Shown here: positions 1 to 5,204 of the stretch, piece after piece | How the letters are laid out: each line of letters opens with the position of its first letter | Position numbering within the stretch: the first letter of the stretch is position 1 | Source: Caryophanales bacterium | GTDB lineage: Bacteria > Bacillota_I > Bacilli_A > RF39 > UBA660 | Assembly: GCA_016291995.1 (NCBI GenBank) | Contig: JAEEZV010000078.1 | Span: 1 to 5,204 of the forward strand | Direction of reading: 5' to 3' | DNA: 5,204 bases | The notes under the pieces: model-generated | The model's input: only the letters and a program-made list of their open reading frames with translations | Databases searched by the model: none | What the model was told of the DNA's origin: nothing | Position numbers and translations under genes: made by a program

Positions 1-792
1 TATGCCAAGATCCGCTAAAAATGCAGCCTTATCATCATCATTTAATTCTGCTAATTCACTTTCTATCTTAGCACATATCATAACTACTTCACTATGATCT
101 GTTTTAGCATATTCACATACCTTTTGGTAGTATTCATTACCGCCATTTATAATATCATCTTCGCTGACATTAGCAACATATATAATTGGCTTAGCAGTAA
201 TTAAATTAAATGATTTAATAACCTCTAACTCATCTTCATTAAGATCAATTTTTCTAACTGGAATATTCTTTTCTAATTCTGCTTTAATTTTCCTAAGTGT
301 ATTTATTTCTAATAATTCTTGTTTATCCTTAGTCATATCAGCTTTCTTTCCAATACGATTAATTCTATTATCAATTATCTCCAAATCTGACATTACAAGT
401 TCGACATTTATTACTTCAATATCCCTAATTGGATCTACTGTTCCATCGACATGAATAATATTTTTATCATCAAAACATCTTACTACTTCACAAACAGCAT
501 CCACTTCTCTAATATGTGATAAAAATTTATTACCTAGTCCTTCACCATTACTTGCTCCCTTAACAAGACCAGCAATATCCGTAAATTCATACGTCGTTGG
601 AATAGTTCTTTCTGGAATATACATTTCTTCTAAAACCGTTACTCTCTTATCTGGAACAGTAACTATTCCGACATTTGGATCTATCGTTGCAAATGGATAA
701 TTAGCTGCTAAAATATTTTTCTTTGTAATTGCATTAAATAATGTTGATTTTCCTACATTAGGTAGTCCTACAATTCCTGCTGTTAAACTCAT
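1..792 (-). CDS. ychF: Redox/ribosome-associated ATPase YchF (Obg-like ATPase), 3'-truncated by window edge
   Basis: Cytosolic P-loop NTPase of the Obg/YchF subfamily, which prefers ATP to GTP and binds ribosomes; it is linked to stress and redox control in other bacteria. The 264 visible residues carry G1 GLPNVGKST (9-17), a G2-like PFATI (33-37), G3 DIAGLVKGAS (72-81) with a hydrophobic residue where classical GTPases have the catalytic Gln, the non-canonical G4 NVSE (208-211) in place of NKxD, which is the hallmark of ATP preference, and a G5-like CAK (240-242). The segment around residues 130-200 is the coiled-coil insertion typical of the family. Family length is about 365 residues, so roughly 100 residues, including the C-terminal TGS domain, lie beyond base 1. 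The start ATG (790-792) has a Shine-Dalgarno GGAGAAGGGA (801-810) eight bases upstream. It has its own promoter inside the terminator of the transporter gene before it. Identity is secure; only the C-terminus is unseen. Confidence 0.97.
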   Translation of the reverse strand, partial: MSLTAGIVGLPNVGKSTLFNAITKKNILAANYPFATIDPNVGIVTVPDKRVTVLEEMYIPERTIPTTYEFTDIAGLVKGASNGEGLGNKFLSHIREVDAVCEVVRCFDDKNIIHVDGTVDPIRDIEVINVELVMSDLEIIDNRINRIGKKADMTKDKQELLEINTLRKIKAELEKNIPVRKIDLNEDELEVIKSFNLITAKPIIYVANVSEDDIINGGNEYYQKVCEYAKTDHSEVVMICAKIESELAELNDDDKAAFLADLGI

Positions 793-815
793 AATATCAT
801 TCCCTTCTCCCAAGT

Positions 816-844
816 ATTATAACAAAAAAAGATGCATTTGTATA
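816..844 (-). promoter_or_regulatory. Predicted ychF promoter (extended -10), nested in the upstream terminator
   Basis: Read on the minus strand, TATAAT (821-816) is preceded by TG one base upstream (824-823), giving a perfect extended -10, TGTTATAAT. With an exact 17-base spacer, TATACA (844-839) matches four of six -35 consensus bases. Transcription would start near 809, giving a leader of under 20 bases that is almost entirely ribosome binding site. The -35 falls on the loop and left arm of the transporter terminator and the TG touches its U tract. The promoter is a sequence prediction only. Confidence 0.6.
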
Positions 845-852
845 CATCTTTT
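824..852 (-). terminator. Rho-independent terminator of the AbgT-family transporter
   Basis: On the minus strand the left arm AAAAGATGTAT (852-842) pairs with ATGCATCTTTT (837-827) as 11 consecutive pairs including one G.U, closed by a four-base ACAA loop (841-838). The T run extends to 824, seven Ts in all, four of them in the stem. The stem is A/T-rich, so strength is uncertain. The transporter stop codon TAA (853-851) overlaps the foot of the stem, so the hairpin begins inside the gene. On the plus strand the G.U becomes a C.A mismatch and the As lie on the wrong side, so it serves the minus strand. Confidence 0.75.
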
Positions 853-2392
853 AAAGCATTACTCCTGTATGGAAACCAAGAGGTAATCCAATTACATAAA
901 ATGCCAGAATTATTAATAACCAAGCTATTGAAAAAGCAATCATATATGGAAGCATTAAACTCATTCCATCTGTTAAAGTTATAACATCTTTTTTCCTTGT
1001 ATTATATATCTGTAAGAATCCAAGTAATATTACAAAATAAGTAAATAGTGGTGTAATACCTTTTACTGAACTATCTGCCGCTCTAAATACAGCTTGTGCA
1101 AATTCTGGAGTAAATGAACTTTGCATAAACATTGGAACGATTATTGGTGATAATATTGCCCACTTCGTCGCCATTGATGGTACAAAGAATGAACATACAC
1201 CAATAATAATAAAACTAAATATAATTAAAACTATTCCATTCAATTGAATATTGCTAAGAAGTTCTGATAAAGAAACAACTATAAATACTCCAATATTAGT
1301 TTCCTTAAATATAAGTACAAATTGTGCTGCAAAGAATATTAATATTAATAATGAAGCAAAGCCTCTTAAATAATAGCTCATCGAATCTACCAATTCTTTG
1401 GTAGTTCTAATAGATTTTACTCTCATGCCATATACTAAACCAGTAATACCAAGTAATCCAGAAAAGATTAACACAGAGCCTTGTTTAAAGAATGAACCAT
1501 CCCCAAATAATTGTGCCACATAAGTATGCTCTTTTAAATTTAAGAAAAGTCCTGAAAAAGGAAGTCCTGGAATAATACAATATAAAAGTATTACTGCTAT
1601 CACTGAAGCAAATAGTATTGCTAACCAAACACCTTTAATTTCCTTTTTAGTAAGTTCGCTAGCAAGAGCTTCAGCTTCTTCTTCATTTTCATTGACATAT
1701 TTACCAAACTTAGGAACAACATACTTTTCCGTTATAATCATTCCAAGATAAGCAATAATAAATGTCGCAAAAATCATAAATATCAAATTACCAGATAAAC
1801 TAACTTGATAGTTTCTATCTAATATCATCGTAGCAGTCTGCGTATAATTAGTAAGAATATTATCGGCTCCATTTACTAAAATATTAGCTCCATATCCAAA
1901 AGAAATACCCGCAAATGCTGCACATACACCAACTGCTGGATGCCTTCCTAAATTCATAAATAATATCGCTGCAATTGGTATCAAAATAACATATCCCGCT
2001 TCATAAAACATTGCTGAAATAATACCAAGTAAAACTACTAAGAATGTGAAAAATTTTCTTGATCTATCTTTCGTAACCATTTTAAAAAATGAATTTAAAA
2101 ATCCTGATTTATATGCTACTCCTACGCCCATAAGTCCAAGTATAAATGTCCCTAAAGGTGCAAAATTAATAAAATTAGAAAGCATATTACTAACAAGATA
2201 TTGAAGTCCAGTTCTATTAAACAAATTATTAATTGTTACTATCTGTGCCTCAAGTTCCCCAGTTACAGCATTAACAGTATAATATGTTGTCTCTAAATTT
2301 AAAATACTACCAACACTACTTATAATCATTATAATGATTGTTAAAACGAATAAAAGCACCGCTGGATGCCATCTAATATCCATTTTTTTCAT
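851..2392 (-). CDS. AbgT-family membrane transporter
   Basis: Polytopic inner-membrane transporter of the AbgT family. Characterised members import p-aminobenzoyl-glutamate (E. coli AbgT) or export sulfonamides and p-aminobenzoate-type compounds (MtrF, YdaH); the substrate here cannot be read from sequence. The 513 residues match the usual length of about 510. Hydrophobic segments fill most of 10-510, broken by a charged cytoplasmic loop near 222-255 (NENEEEAEA). The first re-entrant region is near 160-190 (GYGANILVNGADN), and its D177 may match the functional Asp of MtrF. The C-terminal half carries the family-like KWAILSPIIVPMFM (410-423) and AADSSVKGITPL (438-449). A GTG at 2401 would add three residues but lies one base from the Shine-Dalgarno; the ATG at 2392-2390 sits ten bases after AAGAAGG (2409-2403) and is preferred. 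It overlaps the DUF951 stop as TAATG, so it is probably translated by coupling. No abgA/abgB peptidase genes are adjacent. Confidence 0.92.
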   Translation of the reverse strand: MKKMDIRWHPAVLLFVLTIIIMIISSVGSILNLETTYYTVNAVTGELEAQIVTINNLFNRTGLQYLVSNMLSNFINFAPLGTFILGLMGVGVAYKSGFLNSFFKMVTKDRSRKFFTFLVVLLGIISAMFYEAGYVILIPIAAILFMNLGRHPAVGVCAAFAGISFGYGANILVNGADNILTNYTQTATMILDRNYQVSLSGNLIFMIFATFIIAYLGMIITEKYVVPKFGKYVNENEEEAEALASELTKKEIKGVWLAILFASVIAVILLYCIIPGLPFSGLFLNLKEHTYVAQLFGDGSFFKQGSVLIFSGLLGITGLVYGMRVKSIRTTKELVDSMSYYLRGFASLLILIFFAAQFVLIFKETNIGVFIVVSLSELLSNIQLNGIVLIIFSFIIIGVCSFFVPSMATKWAILSPIIVPMFMQSSFTPEFAQAVFRAADSSVKGITPLFTYFVILLGFLQIYNTRKKDVITLTDGMSLMLPYMIAFSIAWLLIILAFYVIGLPLGFHTGVML

Positions 2393-2568
2393 TACTGACA
2401 CACCTTCTTTATCTTTTTATTAAATTCAACTCTTGGCATCATTACTACTCTGCCACAATTTAAACATTTTATCTTTATATCAGCACCCACCCTAACTATT
2501 TCAAAATAGTTAGTTTTACACGGATGTTCCTTTTTCATTATTACCTTATCACCAAGTTTATATTCCAT
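2392..2568 (-). CDS. DUF951 family small protein (YyzM-like)
   Basis: A 58-residue conserved protein of the DUF951 family; function unknown. Visible hallmarks are the N-terminal LGDKVIMKKEHPC (5-17), the central VRVGADIKIKCLNCGR (25-40) and MPRVEF (44-49). C17, C35, C38 and perhaps C57 could form a small zinc-ribbon-like site, and the basic, beta-rich make-up suggests a nucleic acid or ribosome-associated role, but this is inference. An upstream in-frame TTG (2580-2578) would add four residues but overlaps the Shine-Dalgarno GGAGGAG (2578-2572); the ATG at 2568-2566 just after it is the better start. Its stop TAA shares a base with the ATG of the AbgT-family transporter. In many Firmicutes this gene lies directly before ychF, as in Bacillus and Streptococcus; here the transporter separates the two. 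It contains an internal 10-bp inverted repeat at 2492-2513. Confidence 0.92.
   Translation of the reverse strand: MEYKLGDKVIMKKEHPCKTNYFEIVRVGADIKIKCLNCGRVVMMPRVEFNKKIKKVCQ
2401..2409 (-). promoter_or_regulatory. Ribosome binding site deciding the transporter start
   Basis: On the minus strand AAGAAGGTG (2409-2401) lies within the last codons of DUF951. It leaves eight to ten bases to the ATG at 2392-2390 but at most one base to the alternative GTG at 2401-2399, so it favours the ATG. Being inside the upstream gene, it fits translation coupled to DUF951 termination. Confidence 0.7.
2492..2513 (-). repeat. Perfect inverted repeat inside the DUF951 gene
   Basis: CTAACTATTT (2492-2501) and AAATAGTTAG (2504-2513) are exact reverse complements with two bases between them. 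In the minus-strand mRNA this can fold as a nine-pair stem with a four-base UUGA loop over the codons for residues 19-26. No T run follows, so it is not a standard intrinsic terminator. It may be chance in A/T-rich sequence or an mRNA structure affecting the coupled transporter. Confidence 0.6.
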
Positions 2569-2571
2569 AAG

Positions 2572-2578
2572 CTCCTCC
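2572..2578 (-). promoter_or_regulatory. Ribosome binding site deciding the DUF951 start
   Basis: GGAGGAG (2578-2572) on the minus strand is a near-perfect anti-16S match. Its core GGAGG stands five bases from the ATG at 2568-2566, while the longer reading frame's TTG overlaps it and cannot use it. Confidence 0.75.
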
Positions 2579-2591
2579 AATATTCAATATA

Positions 2592-2620
2592 ATTATAACA
2601 AACAATTCTGACTATTGCAA
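2592..2620 (-). promoter_or_regulatory. Predicted promoter of the DUF951-transporter operon (extended -10)
   Basis: On the minus strand TGTTATAAT (2600-2592) is a perfect extended -10, identical to the one before ychF. With a 17-base spacer the -35 is TTGCAA (2620-2615), four of six consensus bases. Start of transcription would be near 2585, giving a leader of about 17 bases. The -35 stands two bases past the T run of the trmL terminator, so the operon is insulated from the genes before it. Confidence 0.65.
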
Positions 2621-2622
2621 TT

Positions 2623-2653
2623 AAAAAAGACTACTCTCTAGTGAGATAGTCTT
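2623..2653 (-). terminator. Rho-independent terminator of the trmL operon, overlapping the trmL 3' end
   Basis: On the minus strand AAGACTA (2653-2647) pairs with TAGTCTT (2633-2627). Inside that, TCTC (2646-2643) pairs with GAGA (2638-2635) if one G (2634) is bulged, leaving an ACTA loop. The T run covers 2628-2623, six Ts, two of them in the stem. The trmL stop TAG (2633-2631) is part of the right arm, and the left arm encodes the last residues of TrmL, so the terminator lies largely in coding sequence. Confidence 0.75.
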
Positions 2654-3140
2654 CTCCCTTAAAAGGTTCATATTTAAGCAAATTATTATAATCCTGTTGC
2701 CTTACCACTTCATATAAAGCCATTGCTACAGAATTAGCTACATTAAAGCATCTTATATTATCTGAACAAGGTATCCTAGTACAATTATCTAGATTATTCT
2801 TAAGTATTTCTTTAGGAATACCAGTACTTTCTTTTCCAAATATTAAATAAATATTTTCATCCTTATTACTTAAATCAAACTCTGATGGTGCTTTCTTACC
2901 ATATCTTGTAAAAAAGTAATATTTGCCTGGATTCTTACTACAAAAATCATCATAATCATCATATAAAGTATAATCAACTTTATCGATATAATTAACTCCA
3001 CTTCTCTTAATTACTCCCGTATTGAGAGCAAACCCTAATGGCCTAATCAAATGAAGTTTCGCATTAAACCCAGCACATGTTCTCATAATATTACCAGTAT
3101 TCTCTGGTATTTCTGGCTCGTATAATACAACATTAACCAT
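2631..3140 (-). CDS. trmL: tRNA (cytidine(34)/uridine(34)-2'-O)-methyltransferase TrmL (YibK/SpoU family)
   Basis: SPOUT-fold enzyme that transfers a methyl group from S-adenosylmethionine to the 2'-O of the wobble nucleotide 34 in certain leucine tRNAs; cytosolic dimer. The 169 residues are a typical length for this minimal family, which is a catalytic domain with no added RNA-binding domain. Motif 1 is EPEIPENTGNIMRT (8-21) with N14 and R20; motif 2 is IYLIFGKESTGIP (97-109) with E104; motif 3 is IPCSDNIRCFNVANSVAMALYE (123-144), which forms part of the knotted cofactor site. C131 replaces the more usual Ser before the FN/LN pair, a mild variation. The start ATG (3140-3138) overlaps the preceding gene by 8 bases, with a weak AGAAG nine bases upstream, so it probably depends on coupling. 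Its stop codon is embedded in the terminator hairpin. A related SpoU enzyme is the only alternative and is unlikely at this length. Confidence 0.95.
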   Translation of the reverse strand: MVNVVLYEPEIPENTGNIMRTCAGFNAKLHLIRPLGFALNTGVIKRSGVNYIDKVDYTLYDDYDDFCSKNPGKYYFFTRYGKKAPSEFDLSNKDENIYLIFGKESTGIPKEILKNNLDNCTRIPCSDNIRCFNVANSVAMALYEVVRQQDYNNLLKYEPFKGEDYLTRE

Positions 3141-3669
3141 TTATTTCATCTTCTAGATTATCAAGAGCACTAGTCATAAACTTCTTTAATGCTTTGACAT
3201 TATAATTATTTTCCTTAATACTATAAACATATTTTAAATTACCCATTGAATAAATCATTATTACTGGTACCTCTGTTATATCAGTTGAATTAGCATTATA
3301 TTTATCTTTCATACTAGCTAATTTATTTTCATCCTTCAAATCTTCAGTTATATTCAAATATAACATTTCTACTCCTAAGTCATTATTTTTAAGTGTCTTC
3401 TCAAATTTCTTTTCAAATTTCCACACATCTTCATTATCAAGTACTGACACATATATAATTGCATCAGGATTCTCAACCAAATAATCCTCTAATTCATTAT
3501 AATTAATAACTCTCATATATTTATCTAACATAGGTTCATTTAACTTACTCTTTTGATATGCCTTACTCCACATATAAAAAACATTTACAAGACATAGCGT
3601 AGCAAGTAATATTATAAACAAAACCACATAGTTTTTCTTAGGTACTTTTCTCATTTCTTCTTTTTTCAT
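3133..3669 (-). CDS. Membrane-anchored thioredoxin-fold-like protein of unknown function
   Basis: I do not recognise a named gene. The 178-residue product has a short basic N-terminus, one strong hydrophobic segment (about 14-34) and then a soluble domain (about 50-170), so it is probably a signal-anchored protein with the domain outside the cell. The domain pattern resembles thioredoxin: strand IIYVSVLD (71-78), a charged helix (80-94), strand VEMLYLNI (100-107), the loop-strand EVPVIMIYSMGNLKYVYS (133-150) with P135 in the place of the cis-Pro, and a last helix (157-171). The position where thioredoxins have CxxC holds DNEDV, and the domain has no cysteine, so a disulfide reaction is not expected. 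The reading frame extends to an ATG at 3693, but no ribosome site precedes it; the ATG at 3669-3667 follows AGAGAGG by nine bases and is preferred. It overlaps trmL by 8 bases and is divergent from rlmN. A redox-inactive adaptor or cell-envelope role is speculative. Confidence 0.8.
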   Translation of the reverse strand: MKKEEMRKVPKKNYVVLFIILLATLCLVNVFYMWSKAYQKSKLNEPMLDKYMRVINYNELEDYLVENPDAIIYVSVLDNEDVWKFEKKFEKTLKNNDLGVEMLYLNITEDLKDENKLASMKDKYNANSTDITEVPVIMIYSMGNLKYVYSIKENNYNVKALKKFMTSALDNLEDEING

Positions 3670-3678
3670 ATTATCAAT

Positions 3679-3685
3679 CCTCTCT
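3679..3685 (-). promoter_or_regulatory. Ribosome binding site deciding the start of the membrane-anchored protein
   Basis: AGAGAGG (3685-3679) on the minus strand lies nine bases before the ATG at 3669-3667. The upstream in-frame ATG at 3693-3691 is preceded only by A/T-rich sequence with no purine-rich site, so the shorter protein of 178 residues is favoured over 186. Confidence 0.65.
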
Positions 3686-3730
3686 AGTTCCATTTTAACA
3701 ACTAATAACCATTTTGTAAATATATATAAC

Positions 3731-3759
3731 TTTAATTTTATTAAGTTTTTTGATATAAT
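3731..3759 (+). promoter_or_regulatory. Predicted rlmN operon promoter (extended -10)
   Basis: TGATATAAT (3751-3759) is a perfect extended -10 element. With a 17-base spacer the -35 would be TTTAAT (3731-3736), only three of six consensus bases, so recognition would rest on the extended -10. Transcription would begin near 3766, giving a leader of about 28 bases that contains the Shine-Dalgarno AAAGGA (3783-3788). Confidence 0.6.
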
Positions 3760-3793
3760 ATCATTAGATTTAACTTATAAAGAAAGGACTATT

Positions 3794-4810
3794 ATGAAAA
3801 ATATTTTTAATGAAACACTTGAATCCTTAGAAACTTATTTTCTAAATAATGGTGAAAAGAAATTTAAAGCTACCCAAATCTATGATTTTCTTTATAAAAA
3901 AAGAGTATATGATCTAGATAAAATGGTTAATATTAGTAATAACACTAAAGAAATGATTAAAAAAGATTATAATTTTGATATGATTAAAATTATCAAAAAA
4001 CAAGAAGATAGTGATGTTAAAAAATATCTATTTGAACTTACTGATGGTAATCGTATCGAATCAGTTCTAATGTTTCATAACTATGGTATTAGTCTATGCG
4101 TTTCATCTCAAGTTGGATGTAACATGGGATGTGCTTTTTGTGAAAGTGGTAGACTTAAAAAAGTTAGAAATTTAGAGGCCTATGAAATGGTTGAACAATT
4201 ACTTCTTATCGAAGAAGAATTAGGGAAAAGAATTACTCATGTCGTAGTTATGGGAATTGGCGAACCTTTTGATAATTATGATAACCTTATGAACTTTATA
4301 AAAATACTAACATGTCCTAAAGGCATTGAATTAGGAAGTAGACACATAACTGTTTCTACCTGTGGATTAATCCCCGGTATCAACAAATTTATGAATGATT
4401 TTAATCAAGTAAATTTAGCTATTTCACTTCATGCTCCAAACGATAAAATAAGAAATAAAATAATGCCAATTAGTAAAGTATATAAACTAGATGATTTAAT
4501 GAATACCGTTAAAACATATATCAAAAAGACTAATCGTCGTGTAACTTTTGAATATATTATGTTAGAAAACATTAACGATTCTTTAGAATGTGCTAAAGAA
4601 TTGGCAAATCTTTTAAAAGGTATTAACTGTTATGTCAATTTAATACCTTACAATGAAACGGAAAATATTGAGTTCAAACGTACGAAAAAAGTGCAAATTT
4701 TGGCATTTTATGATATACTTAAGAAGAGTGGTATAGCCGTAACAATAAGAAAAGAATTTGGCGGTAATGTTGATGCCGCTTGTGGACAATTACGAGCAAA
4801 ATCCTATTGA
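3794..4810 (+). CDS. rlmN: Dual-specificity 23S rRNA A2503 / tRNA A37 C2-methyltransferase RlmN
   Basis: Radical-SAM enzyme that adds a methyl group to C2 of A2503 in 23S rRNA and, in characterised relatives, A37 of some tRNAs, supporting accuracy at the peptidyl transferase centre. The 338 residues fit the family (about 340-390). An N-terminal RNA-binding helical region (1-75) precedes the radical-SAM barrel, whose 4Fe-4S ligands are C109, C113 and C116 in the CNMGCAFC motif. MGIGEPFDN (153-161) is the SAM-binding GEP motif. C330 in AACGQL is the methyl-carrying cysteine. The second conserved cysteine-containing element is present around TFEYIML (251-257). Shine-Dalgarno AAAGGA lies five bases before the ATG. 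A Cfr resistance enzyme is the closest alternative, but the rlmN-phosphatase gene order supports the housekeeping enzyme. N325 stands where most members have Asp (GxDIxAACGQL). Confidence 0.97.
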   Translation: MKNIFNETLESLETYFLNNGEKKFKATQIYDFLYKKRVYDLDKMVNISNNTKEMIKKDYNFDMIKIIKKQEDSDVKKYLFELTDGNRIESVLMFHNYGISLCVSSQVGCNMGCAFCESGRLKKVRNLEAYEMVEQLLLIEEELGKRITHVVVMGIGEPFDNYDNLMNFIKILTCPKGIELGSRHITVSTCGLIPGINKFMNDFNQVNLAISLHAPNDKIRNKIMPISKVYKLDDLMNTVKTYIKKTNRRVTFEYIMLENINDSLECAKELANLLKGINCYVNLIPYNETENIEFKRTKKVQILAFYDILKKSGIAVTIRKEFGGNVDAACGQLRAKSY

Positions 4811-4821
4811 GGAGGGAAAGT

Positions 4822-5204
4822 ATGCAAACATTTTACTTGACCGATGCCGGCAAAGTAAGATCTCATAACGAAGATAGCGTTACAATTATTAACAATAAAA
4901 ATAATGAATTTGTCTTAGCTATCGCCGATGGTATGGGAGGACATAAAGCTGGCGAAGTTGCATCTTCCATAGCCATCGAACATGTCAAAGATAGTTTTTA
5001 TAAATTAGATACCATGGGTACTAAAGATGATGCTATCGAATGGTTAAGAAAGATTGTCAAAGAAATAAATGATAAAATATTTAAATATGCTAAAAATAAT
5101 CCTGAAAGTAAAGGACTTGGTACAACGTTAGTCATAGCAATAAAAACTAATGATTACATCTTATATGGAAATATCGGAGATTCAAGAGGCTATGTTATAA
5201 AAAA
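4822..5204 (+). CDS. prpC: PP2C-type Ser/Thr protein phosphatase (PrpC/Stp), 3'-truncated by window edge
   Basis: Metal-dependent (Mn/Mg) cytosolic phosphatase that reverses phosphorylation by the PASTA-type Ser/Thr kinase PrkC/Stk in Firmicutes. The first 127 codons show all expected N-terminal motifs: RSHNED (13-18), IADGMGGHKAGEVAS (34-48) with metal ligands D18, D36 and G37, GLGTTLV (98-104) and YGNIGDSRGY (115-124) with D120. Family members have about 240-260 residues, so half is missing past base 5204. The ATG follows the rlmN stop by 11 bases, with a strong GGAGGG (4811-4816) directly after that stop, so the two are cotranscribed and no terminator lies between them. In related genomes the order continues with the kinase gene and rsgA, which predicts what follows here. 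The symbol is by homology; stp is an equally used name. Confidence 0.95.
   Translation, partial: MQTFYLTDAGKVRSHNEDSVTIINNKNNEFVLAIADGMGGHKAGEVASSIAIEHVKDSFYKLDTMGTKDDAIEWLRKIVKEINDKIFKYAKNNPESKGLGTTLVIAIKTNDYILYGNIGDSRGYVIK

Noticed and set aside
2324..2339. Perfect 16-bp palindrome AATCATTATAATGATT
   Set aside because: It lies inside the first membrane segment of the transporter and falls on a run of Ile/Met codons (IIIMII); A/T-rich Ile codons readily make such palindromes, and it is not placed as an operator.
2393..2401. GTG start giving a three-residue longer transporter
   Set aside because: The GTG is only one base from the Shine-Dalgarno, whereas the ATG at 2392 has normal spacing and makes a standard TAATG coupling with DUF951.
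3670..3693. Upstream ATG giving a 186-residue thioredoxin-like protein
   Set aside because: No ribosome binding site precedes it, while AGAGAGG is well placed for the ATG at 3669.
3694..3753. Promoter for the leftward thioredoxin-like/trmL operon in the divergent region
   Set aside because: There must be one in or near this region, and TATATT-like -10s occur around 3719-3727, but none has an acceptable -35 or a TG extension; the sequence is too A/T-rich to choose one.
3794..4810. Cfr-type antibiotic resistance methyltransferase
   Set aside because: Cfr shares the same motifs, but the following PP2C phosphatase gene is the classic housekeeping rlmN context, and no mobile element is nearby.
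4808..4824. TGA read as tryptophan (Mycoplasma code)
   Set aside because: The rlmN reading frame ends at the family-expected C-terminus at this TGA, a Shine-Dalgarno and the next gene follow at once, and tryptophan codons checked elsewhere are TGG.

Overview
The window is about 70% A+T and reads as the chromosome of a low-GC Gram-positive bacterium (Firmicutes/Bacilli or a close relative). TGA works as a stop (rlmN ends in TGA) and the tryptophan codons checked are TGG, which argues against the Mycoplasma/Spiroplasma code; an acholeplasma-, RF39- or Erysipelotrichales-like gut Bacillus would fit, but that is inference. No mobile element, CRISPR array, tRNA or rRNA was seen. The genes are compact housekeeping genes plus one transporter and one membrane-anchored protein of unknown function.

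Layout. Four transcription units can be proposed. (1) Minus strand, 1-792: the N-terminal 264 codons of the Obg-family ATPase YchF, whose C-terminus lies beyond the window edge. (2) Minus strand, 2568-851: a 58-residue DUF951 zinc-ribbon-like protein followed, with TAATG stop/start overlap, by a 513-residue AbgT-family transporter. (3) Minus strand, 3669-2631: a membrane-anchored thioredoxin-fold-like protein of unknown function overlapping by 8 nt the tRNA wobble 2'-O-methyltransferase TrmL. (4) Plus strand, 3794 onward: rlmN, then after 11 nt the start of a PP2C-type Ser/Thr phosphatase that runs off the right edge; in Firmicutes this pair usually leads into a PASTA kinase and rsgA.

Transcription signals are tightly packed. 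The hairpin terminator of the transporter (824-852) contains its stop codon, and the best ychF promoter (816-844) is nested in the same bases. The terminator of trmL (2623-2653) likewise includes its stop codon and sits two bases from the -35 of the DUF951 promoter. The three best promoters all carry a perfect extended -10 (TGnTATAAT) with weak -35 elements.

Three of the starts are better placed at internal ATGs than at the longest possible ORF, because a good Shine-Dalgarno site sits before the internal ATG: 2392 for the transporter, 2568 for DUF951 and 3669 for the thioredoxin-like protein.

The most interesting points are contextual. DUF951 and ychF are normally direct neighbours in Firmicutes, and here an AbgT-family transporter lies between them, translationally coupled to DUF951. 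The ychF promoter and transporter terminator share bases. The protein before trmL is a membrane-tethered, cysteine-free thioredoxin-like domain. I see no convincing wholly new multi-gene system.
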